Below, piece after piece: positions 1 to 8,093 of a DNA stretch of 64,000 bases (position 1 is the first letter of the stretch; each line of letters starts with the position of its first letter). Location: contig NZ_SBHM01000007.1 of assembly GCF_004028095.1 (NCBI RefSeq), positions 682,001-746,000 of the forward strand. The letters are read 5' to 3'. This DNA comes from Paenarthrobacter ureafaciens (GTDB lineage Bacteria > Actinomycetota > Actinomycetes > Actinomycetales > Micrococcaceae). The translations under genes and the position numbers were made by a program. Below the pieces are notes generated by a model, which was given only the letters and a program-made list of their open reading frames with translations, searched no databases and had not been told where the DNA came from.

Positions 1-130
1 GGTCAACAAAATTGCTGTGCGCCGCCACGCCGTGGCCAATGCGCGGGTCCGCAACCTGAAGCAGGATGGCACGGCCGGCCCCCGCGAGGAGTACACCCTC
101 GGCTCCAATGTCAGCCAAACCACGAGCCAT
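1..130 (-). CDS. MpaB-family oxygenase (DUF2236), N-terminal fragment
   Basis: Only the first 43 codons are inside the window; the gene runs off the left edge. Reading the minus strand from ATG at 130-128 gives a peptide with IGAEGVLLAGAGRAILLQVA followed by HGVAAHS. This resembles the N-terminus of the DUF2236/MpaB (rubber oxygenase-like) family, where a Gly-rich segment precedes a helix ending in a conserved His. It starts 22 bases after the TetR gene on the same strand, so the two are probably cotranscribed. The family is known for heme-dependent oxygenases, but most members have no assigned substrate. The call rests on a short stretch. Confidence 0.55.
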   Translation of the reverse strand, partial: MARGLADIGAEGVLLAGAGRAILLQVADPRIGHGVAAHSNFVD

Positions 131-152
131 CCGAATACTCTACTTCCGCTCC

Positions 153-866
153 CTACAGCCCGGCGACTGCCTGGAGTACTGCAAGCTGATGATCGAACAG
201 TTCGTCCCGCGCGCTAAAGGTATCTGCCCCGTACTGACCGAACACCTCAAAGCTCACCGCCCCAAACAGCGAGGTCCACACCAGCACGCCCCTCGCCAGC
301 GACGCATCGGGCGCAGCCAGCCCCATGTCGGCGCGGATACCGGCCAGGTCTGCGGCCAGCTTGGAAGGCATGACGACGGCGGGAGCCACCTCCGCGTCCA
401 GCGCACCGGCGCGGTAGGCGGCGTCGAATATTCCCACCAGGGTGACGATGACGCGGGTGCCGGGGCCGGTGGTGCGCTCGCCCGGAGCCTGGTAGCCGGG
501 CACGGGGCTGCCGAACAGCAGCGCATAGCTGGCAGGTTCCCGGAGCGCCCATGCTCGGACGGCAGTGCCCAACGCCCGGAATTGCGCGGCGAAGTCATCA
601 CCCGGGACGGCACGGACTGCCGCATCCACCTCGTCACCGAGTTCGTTGTAGGCATCGATCAGCAGCAAGGTCAAAAGCTCATCCCGGCTTTCGACGTACC
701 TGTACACAGCCGAAGAAACGACGCCCAAATCCCGGGCAACCGCCCTGAGGGACAGTGCGGCGGCCCCGTGGGTCGCGAGGTGCTGCCGGCCCAGTTGAAC
801 GATGTCCGCAATGGTCCGGGCACGGGCTCGCTCCCGCGGGGTGGGCTGCTTCGGTTTCTCGGGCAT
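153..866 (-). CDS. TetR/AcrR family transcriptional regulator
   Basis: A 237-residue repressor-type protein. The N-terminal helix-turn-helix (about residues 15-65) reads IADIVQLGRQHLATHGAAAL, then LSLRAVARDLGVVSSAVYRY, the usual TetR layout. The C-terminal half is the ligand-binding helical domain (TetR_C-like, with LLLIDAYNELGDEVDAAV). I start at ATG 866 because the reading frame further upstream has no conserved content and crosses the operator region. It is divergent from the oxidoreductase at 999 and lies upstream of the MpaB-family gene. Two palindromes in the 130-bp divergent region (904-920 and 951-973) are the likely operators, implying autoregulation and control of the oxidoreductase. 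Confidence 0.88.
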   Translation of the reverse strand: MPEKPKQPTPRERARARTIADIVQLGRQHLATHGAAALSLRAVARDLGVVSSAVYRYVESRDELLTLLLIDAYNELGDEVDAAVRAVPGDDFAAQFRALGTAVRAWALREPASYALLFGSPVPGYQAPGERTTGPGTRVIVTLVGIFDAAYRAGALDAEVAPAVVMPSKLAADLAGIRADMGLAAPDASLARGVLVWTSLFGAVSFEVFGQYGADTFSARDELFDHQLAVLQAVAGL

Positions 867-903
867 GGGGATAGCTTGCCATAAACAAGAGCGGAGATAG
901 CAA

Positions 904-920
904 AAGAGAGCACTGCTCTT
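904..920. promoter_or_regulatory. Probable TetR operator, copy 1 (imperfect palindrome)
   Basis: GAGAGCA and TGCTCTT arms around a central C form a palindrome with one mismatch. The core AGAGCA/TGCTCT matches the stronger palindrome 40 bp further right. It lies just upstream of the TetR gene start. Confidence 0.55.
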
Positions 921-950
921 GAAAATTGCGGACCACTGCCCGAACCTTGA

Positions 951-973
951 TTGAGAGAGCAGTGCTCTCTCAA
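951..973. promoter_or_regulatory. Probable TetR operator, copy 2 (23-bp palindrome)
   Basis: Two 11-bp arms (TTGAGAGAGCA and its exact complement) flank a single central base. The site lies 25 bp before the GTG start of the oxidoreductase at 999, where a bound repressor would block initiation. Confidence 0.7.
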
Positions 974-998
974 TCACCATTACAAGGAAAGAGGCACC

Positions 999-1928
999 GT
1001 GTACGTCGTTACAGGAGCAGGACCCGTCGGCTCGGCCATCGCAGAGCAACTGGCAGACCAAGGCCATGAAGTCCGCGTCCTGACGCGTTCCGGCAGCGGA
1101 CCCGATCATGCGTTGATCCAGCGGATGAGAGTTGACGTTTCAGACCCCTCGCGGCTCACCGAGGCGGTCAGGGGCGCAGAGGCGATCTTCCACTGCATTC
1201 ACGGGTCCAAGTACTCCGCATCCGCCTGGGAGGCCGAGCTCCCCCACGCCGAGCAGGTGGTGATGGATGCAGCGGCAGCCGCGGGCGTCGTCGTCGTCTT
1301 TCCCGAAAGCCTGTACTCCTACAGCGAGCCGGACCGCGACATGACAGAGGCCGGGGCCCGCGAGGCGAGCGGAGGCAAACGCGGCATCCGTACGCAACTG
1401 CTCAAGGCTCGGGAGGCTCACGCCGCAAAAACTGTGAGCGTGGTGGCGGGGGACTTTTTTGGGCCCCGGGTCAGGATGGCACACGCGGGTGAACGCATGG
1501 TGCCCCTGGTTCTCAAAGGAAAGACTGTCCAAGTGCTGGGCAGTGCCGACCAGCTGCACTCCTTCACTTATGTGCCGGACCTGGCGGCGGCCATGATTGC
1601 GGCAGCCCGGCGTCCCGATCTGTGGAACAGCGTGCTGCACGCCCCCACCAATCCGGCACTGACCCAGCGCGGGCTCGCAACCGCCTACGCCACGGCAGCG
1701 GGACTGCCGGCGCCGAAAGTAACGGCCATTCCTGGTTGGGTTGTTCGGGGCGCTGGCCTGGTGTCCAAAGACATGCGGGAGGTGGCGGAGATGCTCTATC
1801 AGTTCGAGCGGCCGTTCGTGATGGACTCGGCGGAGAGCCAACGCCTTCTTGGCCTGGAACCGACGCCGCTCCCTGAGGCGGCGGCAGCGACCGTGCAATG
1901 GTGGAAGCACACCGTGGCCGCGGTCTGA
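999..1928 (+). CDS. NAD(P)-binding epimerase/NmrA-like oxidoreductase
   Basis: A 309-residue extended short-chain dehydrogenase/reductase-like protein. The N-terminus is a Rossmann fold with MYVVTGAGPVGSAIAEQL, a GxGxxG-like dinucleotide-binding loop at residues 6-12. Later segments (FHCIHGSKYSASAWEA, then VVVFPESLYSYSEPDRDM) fit the atypical SDR/NmrA group more than classical epimerases, with a Tyr at the active-site position but no clear YxxxK. I chose GTG 999 because an AAGGAAAGAGG ribosome site sits directly before it; the longer frame would start inside the operator. The divergent TetR regulator probably controls it. The substrate is unknown. Confidence 0.75.
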   Translation: MYVVTGAGPVGSAIAEQLADQGHEVRVLTRSGSGPDHALIQRMRVDVSDPSRLTEAVRGAEAIFHCIHGSKYSASAWEAELPHAEQVVMDAAAAAGVVVVFPESLYSYSEPDRDMTEAGAREASGGKRGIRTQLLKAREAHAAKTVSVVAGDFFGPRVRMAHAGERMVPLVLKGKTVQVLGSADQLHSFTYVPDLAAAMIAAARRPDLWNSVLHAPTNPALTQRGLATAYATAAGLPAPKVTAIPGWVVRGAGLVSKDMREVAEMLYQFERPFVMDSAESQRLLGLEPTPLPEAAAATVQWWKHTVAAV

Positions 1929-1988
1929 TGCGCACGCGGCATATGATGGGCCAAAAGCGCGGGGCATTGACACGGCGAAGGGATACGC

Positions 1989-2792
1989 ATGGCAGGCAGG
2001 CCGAAACAGGACAACAGCCAAGTCCAGGGCGCTGCGGCGTCGCTGCTAAATGGTCTTGCTGTACTGGAAGCCTTTTCGGTTCAGAATCCGGTTCTGGGTG
2101 TGACAGAGGTGGCCCAACGCGTAGGCCTCCACAAGAGCACGGTTTCGCGCATTCTGAGCGGCCTTACAGATGCAGGCTACGTCCAGCGGGATGAGGAGAC
2201 GGGCCGGTATCGGCTGGGGCTGGGGCTACTTGCGTTGTCCGGACCGCTTCTGGCGGACTTGGACGTGAGGCGTGCCGCAGTCCCCTATTTGGAACAACTC
2301 ACCGCAAACACCAACGAGACAAGCGCCATCTCCGTGTGGAACGGCGCCGAGGCCATCGTGGTGGAGCAGGTGGCCAGTCCGCACCAGGTTAAACACACCG
2401 CCTGGATCGGGACTCGGTACAACAAATTCGAAAGTTCATCGGTAAGGGTTTTTCTGGCGGAACTGCCGCCGGCACTGGCCGCTGACCTCGTTGATTCCGG
2501 AAGGATACTGCGCGCCAAAGATGACGGCCTGCCGGAGGACATCGCCACCCATCTGAAGGAAGTTGCCCATCAAGCGTATGCCGTCAACGATGGCCTGTCC
2601 GCCGAAGAGGAGTTTGGGGTCTCCGCTCCGGTTCGGGACTACCGCGGCAAGGTGGTGGGCTGCATTACTGTCTCTGCCCCTCGTTCGAGGGTGCAGAAAG
2701 AAGGGGTCAAGGACTCTCTTGTTCAGGCCGCGCAACAGGCGGCATCGGAAATTTCCATCCGCTTGGGCTGGTCTGCTTCTCTTCCGGGCTGA
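1989..2792 (+). CDS. IclR family transcriptional regulator
   Basis: A 267-residue regulator. Residues 15-75 form the winged helix-turn-helix (GLHKSTVSRILSGLTDAGYV, then DEETGRYRLGLGLL). The rest is the GAF-like IclR effector domain, ending near residue 260 with NDGLSAEEEFGVSAPVRDY and GCITVSAP. IclR proteins often control catabolism of small organic acids or amides. It converges on the amidase gene and shares the 2864-2894 terminator with it. Regulation of the amidase and of the transporter at 4036 is plausible but not shown. Confidence 0.9.
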   Translation: MAGRPKQDNSQVQGAAASLLNGLAVLEAFSVQNPVLGVTEVAQRVGLHKSTVSRILSGLTDAGYVQRDEETGRYRLGLGLLALSGPLLADLDVRRAAVPYLEQLTANTNETSAISVWNGAEAIVVEQVASPHQVKHTAWIGTRYNKFESSSVRVFLAELPPALAADLVDSGRILRAKDDGLPEDIATHLKEVAHQAYAVNDGLSAEEEFGVSAPVRDYRGKVVGCITVSAPRSRVQKEGVKDSLVQAAQQAASEISIRLGWSASLPG

Positions 2793-2863
2793 TGCAGCAA
2801 AAGTTCCTTGAGCGACCTCGCCCACAAGGGACGCCACGTTTCCTCAGCACTTAACTAACCTGG

Positions 2864-2894
2864 AAAGCCGGCACCCATCAGGGGTGCCGGCTTT
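2864..2894. terminator. Bidirectional hairpin terminator
   Basis: 13-bp arms starting AAAGCCGGCACCC flank a 5-base loop and form a perfect stem between the convergent IclR and amidase genes. T-rich ends on both sides suit termination in either direction. Confidence 0.75.
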
Positions 2895-2946
2895 CAGGTC
2901 AATACGGGGATTCCGCCCGCAGGTGTATCAGCAAAGGTGAAACGGC

Positions 2947-3726
2947 TTAGGCGGGGTCCGCGGGGGCAGCCACTTCGGGCTGGGGGTCCGAAAGGGTCTT
3001 CGGAACCGTGTCCTCGAACTGCGGGAGACCGTTCAGATAATCCACCACAGAGTCCGTCGATTCAACGTCACCGAACTTGTTGTCGATGTCGTAAAGGTTC
3101 CATTGCACGACGCCCGGAACGCGGTCGCCGATGGTTTCCCTGGCAATGATGGGGCGGAACCCCTTCGCGATCGCGTCTTCAACGGTGTGGCGTACGCACC
3201 CGGCCGCTGTCGCGCCGGTGACGATCAGGGTGTCGATGCGGTTGGACGTCAGGAACAGCTCGAGGTTGGTACCCGGGAATGCAGACGCGCGATTCTTCTC
3301 GATCACAACCTCGCCTTCCGCCGGCGCAATGCGGTCGTCGATCTGGGCCCAGTAGGAGTCCGCCGGAAGGGTCTCCACAGGGATCTTCGAGTACCACAGA
3401 CCCATGTCGTTAGTCCCCGAGGTGGCATCCCGGTTGCGGTAGACGTTTGTGGTGTAGAAGACAGGAACACCCTTGGCCCGTGCAGCTTCGTTGATCCGCT
3501 GAACGTTCGGGATGATCTCCTCCATGCCCGGGCAGCTGAACGGGTGGCCCGGGCGGGTCCAGGCGTTCGCCAGATCGATGTGGATAACAGCCGGGCGGTT
3601 GCCGTAGCCGATCCGACGCTTGAATCCCCGCTCGTTGTAGATATCGGTGCCTGCCTCGAATGCCTCCTGGAGCACTGCTGCGAGGCGGGCTTCTATGTCG
3701 CTTGCCGTCTGTGTCTCTACTGTCAT
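2947..3726 (-). CDS. N-carbamoylsarcosine amidase-like isochorismatase-family hydrolase
   Basis: A 259-residue cysteine hydrolase of the isochorismatase-like fold. The triad falls at Asp51 (VIHIDLANAW), Lys144 (VVIEKNRASAF) and Cys177 (TAAGCVRHT). These are the positions I recall for the Asp-Lys-Cys triad of Arthrobacter N-carbamoylsarcosine amidohydrolase, which hydrolyses N-carbamoylsarcosine to sarcosine, CO2 and ammonia in creatinine breakdown. The length also fits. No other creatinine-pathway gene is in the window, so another N-carbamoyl or amide substrate is possible. It is divergent from an MHS transporter that could import the substrate. Confidence 0.75.
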   Translation of the reverse strand: MTVETQTASDIEARLAAVLQEAFEAGTDIYNERGFKRRIGYGNRPAVIHIDLANAWTRPGHPFSCPGMEEIIPNVQRINEAARAKGVPVFYTTNVYRNRDATSGTNDMGLWYSKIPVETLPADSYWAQIDDRIAPAEGEVVIEKNRASAFPGTNLELFLTSNRIDTLIVTGATAAGCVRHTVEDAIAKGFRPIIARETIGDRVPGVVQWNLYDIDNKFGDVESTDSVVDYLNGLPQFEDTVPKTLSDPQPEVAAPADPA

Positions 3727-3763
3727 GGTTCTCTTTCCTCATTCGTATAGATGTTTCTTTCCT

Positions 3764-3778
3764 AGCAACTAAGTTGCT
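3764..3778. promoter_or_regulatory. 15-bp palindrome upstream of the amidase gene
   Basis: AGCAACTAAGTTGCT is a perfect palindrome around a central A, 38 bp before the amidase start. The half-site GTTGCT/AGCAAC recurs as an inverted pair at 3928-3933 and 3959-3964 near the transporter side, which suggests one regulator serves both divergent genes. IclR at 1989 is the nearest candidate. Confidence 0.5.
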
Positions 3779-3927
3779 GTGTTGGCTACAGTAACGCACG
3801 AAACTGCAGAGCGCTAGAGGCCGGCCGAAATGCCTTGCGCAAGAATCACGCTCTGACCGCGGTCACCTGGAGCCCGGAAATTCCACAAAAGACTTGGATC
3901 TAAAAATGTCCACCTAGGGGGTTGTTT

Positions 3928-3970
3928 GTTGCTCTATGCGGGTCTAAATTGCTATACGAGCAACATGTTG
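3928..3970. promoter_or_regulatory. Inverted GTTGCTC/GAGCAAC pair and adjoining CAACATGTTG palindrome
   Basis: GTTGCTC at 3928-3934 and GAGCAAC at 3958-3964 are inverted, and CAACATGTTG at 3961-3970 is itself a perfect 10-bp palindrome. They lie 65-108 bp before the transporter start and share a half-site with the 3764 palindrome. The 3727-4035 divergent region shows nothing else. Confidence 0.4.
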
Positions 3971-4035
3971 TGAAACGGATCACTCTCACCTGAAGTGGCG
4001 CACCGCCACTGAGGTCAACTGAAACGAGAAAACCC

Positions 4036-5415
4036 ATGCCCTCTACCGCGGACAATAAATCCATGGCCGACCGTCCAAGCATTGATCGAGACCACGTACC
4101 CGAACTCCACAAAGTGAGTGCCGGGCACCTCCGAAAGGTTGTGGGGGCCTCCTTCGCCGGCACCGTTGTCGAATGGTTCGACTTCGCGATCTACGGCTAC
4201 ATGGCCACCCACATCGCTGCCACCTTCTTCGCATCCGGCGACCCGCTGACCGGACTGCTGGAGACTTTTGCCATCTTCGCCGTCGCCTTCGCTATGCGTC
4301 CGCTAGGCGGGATCATCTTCGGGAGGCTGGGCGACCGGCTCGGGCGGAAACAGACTTTGATCCTTACGGTGTTGCTGATGTCCGGATCGACGGCGGCCAT
4401 CGGCCTCATCCCCAGCTATGAAACGATCGGGATCTGGGCCGCGGTCCTTCTGGCTATCGCGCGTTGCATCCAAGGCCTATCTGCCGGCGGTGAGTACGCC
4501 GGCGCCACCATTTACACCGTGGAACACAGCCCGGACCACCGGCGCAACCGCTACTCCAGCGCGATGTCCATGGCCACCTTCGCTTCCTTTGCGTTGGCCG
4601 CCGGCCTCGGGGCACTGTTCAGCTTCATGTTGCCGGCCGAGGCCATGGGCGACTGGGGATGGCGTGCATTGTTCCTGTTGTCCATCCCCATGGGCTTGGT
4701 CGCGTTCTACATCCGCTCCAAGCTTCACGAGTCACCCGAGTTCGAGGCCATGGTCAAAGACTCAGCCGACCGCCCGAAATTGAGCCTGGGTGCAGTTGTT
4801 GGCAGTCAGTGGCCCCAGATGCTCAGGCTTGGCGGGTTTGTCATGCTGACGGCTCTGTCCTTCTACATCTTCTCCACCTATATGTCCACGTTCCTCACCC
4901 GGGTGGTGGGACTGGATCAGAGCCTGGCCCTGCTCTCCAGCCTTGTCGCACTCCTGTTCGCCACGGCACTCGCTCCTGTCGTGGGGCGGTTATCGGACCG
5001 GATCGGCCGACGTCGCATGATGCAGATGGCCGCGGTCCTGCTGACAGTGATGACCATCCCCGCGTACATGCTGGCCGAGCTTGGGACCTTGGGCAGTGCC
5101 GTGGCCAGCCAGGCGCTGATCGCCCTGGGCGCGGTGTCCGCCAACGTGGTGACCTCGGTGCTGCTGTCCGAGATGTTTTCCACGGACGTGCGTTACACGG
5201 CCTCCGGACTGAGCTACAACGTCACGTACGCGATTTTCGGTGGAACCGCACCCTACCTGGCTACTTGGTTGGTGGCGACCACCGGAAATTCGCTGGCCCC
5301 GGCCATCTACGTCACGGTTGTTGCTGTCATCGCCCTGGGGGTCGCCTCAATCTTCATCCGCGAAACGGCCGGCAAGCCCCTGCGTCGCTTCCACGACGAC
5401 GCGCTGGAGGTCTGA
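4036..5415 (+). CDS. MFS transporter, metabolite:H+ symporter (MHS) type
   Basis: A 459-residue, 12-helix major facilitator. An N-terminal cytosolic stretch of about 35 residues precedes helix 1 (GASFAGTVVEWFDFAIYGYM), the signature of the MHS subfamily (shikimate, alpha-ketoglutarate, proline/betaine importers). The loop 2-3 motif GRLGDRLGRKQTL and the mirrored GRLSDRIGRRRMM in the second half are both present. The start at 4036 is not marked by a strong ribosome site; ATG 4063 is an alternative. It is divergent from the amidase, and uptake of its substrate is the simplest guess. Confidence 0.88.
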   Translation: MPSTADNKSMADRPSIDRDHVPELHKVSAGHLRKVVGASFAGTVVEWFDFAIYGYMATHIAATFFASGDPLTGLLETFAIFAVAFAMRPLGGIIFGRLGDRLGRKQTLILTVLLMSGSTAAIGLIPSYETIGIWAAVLLAIARCIQGLSAGGEYAGATIYTVEHSPDHRRNRYSSAMSMATFASFALAAGLGALFSFMLPAEAMGDWGWRALFLLSIPMGLVAFYIRSKLHESPEFEAMVKDSADRPKLSLGAVVGSQWPQMLRLGGFVMLTALSFYIFSTYMSTFLTRVVGLDQSLALLSSLVALLFATALAPVVGRLSDRIGRRRMMQMAAVLLTVMTIPAYMLAELGTLGSAVASQALIALGAVSANVVTSVLLSEMFSTDVRYTASGLSYNVTYAIFGGTAPYLATWLVATTGNSLAPAIYVTVVAVIALGVASIFIRETAGKPLRRFHDDALEV

Positions 5416-5448
5416 CACGGTCTACCGGCTCTCGAGGAAGCTGCCGCA

Positions 5449-5484
5449 CCGCCAGGGGACAGCCTGCATGCTGTTCCCTGGCGG
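5449..5484. terminator. Hairpin after the transporter gene
   Basis: 15-base arms beginning CCGCCAGGG pair across a 6-base loop with one mismatch. There is no T-run, so this may be a terminator or an RNA-stabilising stem. Confidence 0.5.
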
Positions 5485-5487
5485 ACT

Positions 5488-5548
5488 GACAGGATGGTCG
5501 TTCGCGGCGCGACGGGCCAGTGTTGCACCTGAAGTTGTGGGCTGCGAA
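5488..5548 (+). pseudogene. Relic of the CIS cap gene (DUF4255/Pvc16-like)
   Basis: In frame from 5493 the sequence encodes GRSRRDGPVLHLKLW, matching GRSRRDGPVLDLELR in the cap gene at 8094. The first ten shared codons differ only at third positions. Similarity stops near 5548, a stop codon precedes it at 5487, and one base is missing at the left end relative to 8244. It is not a working gene but shows that a second copy of CIS sequence once existed here or was rearranged. Confidence 0.6.
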
Positions 5549-5631
5549 TGAAGTGGCACTGTCGGCGCACCCGCAACCGTTCAATGGCATGAGAACCCAT
5601 CGCGTCCCCAAACAAGGAACCTTGGAGGGGC

Positions 5632-6147
5632 CTATGAGCGGTCTCTCTTTGGTCCGGCCAAGCCGCCCCCAATCCCCGCATGTGGAAAGTTGAAGGCGGG
5701 AGCCGCAGCGAACAGGCGGCGGCAAAGCCCCACACCCTCCACGAAGAGGGCGACCACCGCCACTAGGTAGAGACCGTAGGATCCAAGCACAATGGCAAGC
5801 GGCCAGCCCTCTGCCGGCGCCTCTCCCGAGGCCAGGCCCGTGGTTATCGCCAGGATCATACTGACGACGAACAGGACCCCCACCGCCAACACCAGCCATC
5901 CGGTGAGGTTGCGTCGTTGCCGCGAAACCAGGCTGGAGGCAAACAGGACCACACCTCCGCCAAGGACCACCACGAAGAGTTCCCCGGGCATGAGGAAGTC
6001 AAGATGAAAGCCGCCGGACCTCACGAAGAAGATCGCCGCAAGAAAGATGGGCGCCGCTAAGGGAATTCCGACCAGGACTGTCCCGGCCACCGCCAGCACC
6101 CGCGCGGTGATGGTGCGGCGTCCTGATCTGACACTGTCAACGTGCAT
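5632..6147 (-). CDS. Hypothetical four-helix membrane protein
   Basis: A 171-residue protein with four predicted membrane segments (starting near VLAVAGTVLVGIPLAAPIFL, LFVVVLGGGVVLFASSL, LTGWLVLAVGVLFVVSM and AIVLGSYGLYLVAVVALF) and a basic Arg-rich N-terminus. I start at ATG 6147 because the longer frame upstream lacks membrane or conserved content. No family recognised. Its 3' end overlaps the relic-containing stretch on the other strand. Divergent from PhoD. Confidence 0.6.
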   Translation of the reverse strand: MHVDSVRSGRRTITARVLAVAGTVLVGIPLAAPIFLAAIFFVRSGGFHLDFLMPGELFVVVLGGGVVLFASSLVSRQRRNLTGWLVLAVGVLFVVSMILAITTGLASGEAPAEGWPLAIVLGSYGLYLVAVVALFVEGVGLCRRLFAAAPAFNFPHAGIGGGLAGPKRDRS

Positions 6148-6250
6148 ACACCCAGCTTCCCGACCATGCCCATCTGCCGCATAGGGGCTTACGTCCTGAT
6201 TCGGTGCAGCAGTTCGTGCGACCAGCACCCCGCCTATGACACAGCAGCGA

Positions 6251-6293
6251 GTTAACGCTTTTTGTCACACAATTAACCGGCAGTTCACACCAC
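6251..6293 (+). promoter_or_regulatory. Candidate PhoP-type repeats before phoD
   Basis: GTTAAC, GTCACAC, TTAACC and GTTCACACC occur in tandem; the last two are spaced 11 bp, as in actinobacterial PHO boxes (GTTCACC-type direct repeats). Position 40-80 bp before a phosphatase gene fits phosphate control. The first two repeats are off register. Confidence 0.35.
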
Positions 6294-6333
6294 TCTCGGC
6301 GCCTGTCAACTAAGGCTTCCTAGCGTCGAGGGC

Positions 6334-7914
6334 ATGGAGAACATCACCCGCAGATCCCTCATATCCGCCGGCCTCGGGGCCGGTTTGATTGCCGCCTTGC
6401 CGCACACCGCCGTCGCCGTTTCAACAGCAGACGACGCCGGACTCCGCACCAATCCCTTCACGCTCGGCGTAGCTTCCGGGGAGCCGTGGCCGGACGGCTT
6501 CGTCATCTGGACCCGGCTGGCCGCCAACCCCGTGGCCGAAGACGGCCTGGGCGGCATGCCGTCCCGCAACGTTGCGGTGGCCTGGGAAGTGGCAGAGGAC
6601 CCGCACATGCGCCGGGTAGTAGCCCGCGGCGTCGAACAGGCCCGGATCGAGTCCGCCCACTCGGTGCACGTGGAACTCAAAGGCCTCAAACCCGGCCGCG
6701 AATACTTCTACCGGTTCCGCACCGGCCGCCACCTGAGCGACACCGGCCGCACGATGACCAGCCCCGCGCCCGGGGAGATTCCCGCAGCCCTGGCCATGGC
6801 CTTCGCAAGCTGCGCCCAGTACGAGCACGGCTACTTCACGGCCTACAAGCGCCTGGCTGAGGACCACCCGGACCTGGTACTCCACTTGGGCGACTACCTG
6901 TACGAATACAAGAAGGACAGCTATGTGATCGGCGGCGGCAACCCGCGCGACCATGAAGGCCCGGAAACTGTCAGCCTGGCAGGCTACCGCCAGCGCCACG
7001 CGCAGTACAAAGCCGACGCCGACCTCCAGGCAGCCCACGCCATCGCACCGTGGCTGGTGGTCTGGGACGACCATGAAGTGGACAACAACTGGGCGGACGA
7101 GATCCCGGAAAACAGCGATCCTGCCCAGCTCAACGACACCACTGAACACTTCCGGCAACGTCGTGCAGCTGCCTTCCAGGCGTACTATGAGAACATGCCG
7201 CTGCGCCCTTCCTCGCTCCCGGCCGGCTTCGACATGAAGATCTACCGCACCATCCAATGGGGCCAACTGGCCAACTTCCACATGATGGACACACGGCAGT
7301 ACCGCGACGACCAGCTCGCCGGCGACGGCTGGCGCAAGAATGTGGCCGAACGCCTAGACGAGAACCGGACCATCACGGGAGCCGAACAGGAAAAATGGCT
7401 GTTGGACGGTTTCAGGAACTCCACCCAGCGGTGGGACATCCTTGGCCAGCAGGTCTTCTTCGCCGAGCGCGACCGTAACAAGGCTCCCGACATCGACGAC
7501 GTTTCCATGGACGGCTGGGACGGTTACGCCGCCTCCCGCCGGCGTATCACCCAAGGCTGGGTTGACGCGAAGGTCCGTAACGCCGTCGTACTTACCGGCG
7601 ACGTGCACCGGCACTGGGCCACGGACCTGAAAGTGGACTATAAGGATCCGGAGTCGCCGGTTGTCGGTTCCGAACTCGTGTGCAGCTCCATCACCTCCAC
7701 GGGAGACGGTTCGGGATCCACCACGGACGCAACCATGGCATGGAACCCGCACTTGAAGTTCTACAACGACAACCGCGGATACGTGAACACCCGAATTACC
7801 AAGGACTCCATGACGGCAGACTTCCGCGTCCTGGACTACGTCACCAAGCCCGGAGCCCCGGTGAGTACCAGAAAATCCTTCACCATCAACGACCGCGTGC
7901 CCGGCCTGGCCTGA
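6334..7914 (+). CDS. phoD: PhoD-like alkaline phosphatase/phosphodiesterase, Tat-exported
   Basis: A 526-residue metallophosphoesterase of the PhoD family, which releases phosphate from phosphomono- and diesters outside the cell using Fe/Ca. The N-terminus carries a twin-arginine signal (TRRSLISAG) followed by a hydrophobic stretch and an Ala-rich cleavage site near residue 28. A PhoD N-domain follows (NPFTLGVASGEPWPDGFVIW). Metal-site motifs are LHLGDYLYEY, VWDDHEVDNNW and VLTGDVHRHW. Length is normal for the family. It stands alone, with possible PHO-box repeats upstream and a hairpin downstream. Confidence 0.92.
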   Translation: MENITRRSLISAGLGAGLIAALPHTAVAVSTADDAGLRTNPFTLGVASGEPWPDGFVIWTRLAANPVAEDGLGGMPSRNVAVAWEVAEDPHMRRVVARGVEQARIESAHSVHVELKGLKPGREYFYRFRTGRHLSDTGRTMTSPAPGEIPAALAMAFASCAQYEHGYFTAYKRLAEDHPDLVLHLGDYLYEYKKDSYVIGGGNPRDHEGPETVSLAGYRQRHAQYKADADLQAAHAIAPWLVVWDDHEVDNNWADEIPENSDPAQLNDTTEHFRQRRAAAFQAYYENMPLRPSSLPAGFDMKIYRTIQWGQLANFHMMDTRQYRDDQLAGDGWRKNVAERLDENRTITGAEQEKWLLDGFRNSTQRWDILGQQVFFAERDRNKAPDIDDVSMDGWDGYAASRRRITQGWVDAKVRNAVVLTGDVHRHWATDLKVDYKDPESPVVGSELVCSSITSTGDGSGSTTDATMAWNPHLKFYNDNRGYVNTRITKDSMTADFRVLDYVTKPGAPVSTRKSFTINDRVPGLA

Positions 7915-7921
7915 TTCCCGG

Positions 7922-7964
7922 CGCGGTGCCGGCACCTGTCCCGGTTGGCAGTTGCCGGCACCGG
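7922..7964 (+). terminator. Hairpin terminator after phoD
   Basis: GGTGCCGGCA (7925-7934) pairs with TGCCGGCACC (7953-7962). It separates phoD from the injection-system operon that begins at 8094. The rest of the 180-bp gap must hold the operon promoter, but no clear -10/-35 pair stands out. Confidence 0.5.
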
Positions 7965-8093
7965 CCCGGGCCCCTCCCATGCGACTTTTCAAACGAATGG
8001 AGTTACCCCTGTTTCCCCAGTGACTACGGGCAACTGCGGGAGTACCCTATTCCCAGTTACGTTTGTGGATCACCTTCCAGCTGGGGTTCTGCC

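Noticed and set aside
66..884. Plus-strand reading frame of 272 codons opposite the TetR gene
   Set aside because: It lies antisense to a clear TetR regulator and has no recognisable domain; it is a high-GC shadow frame.
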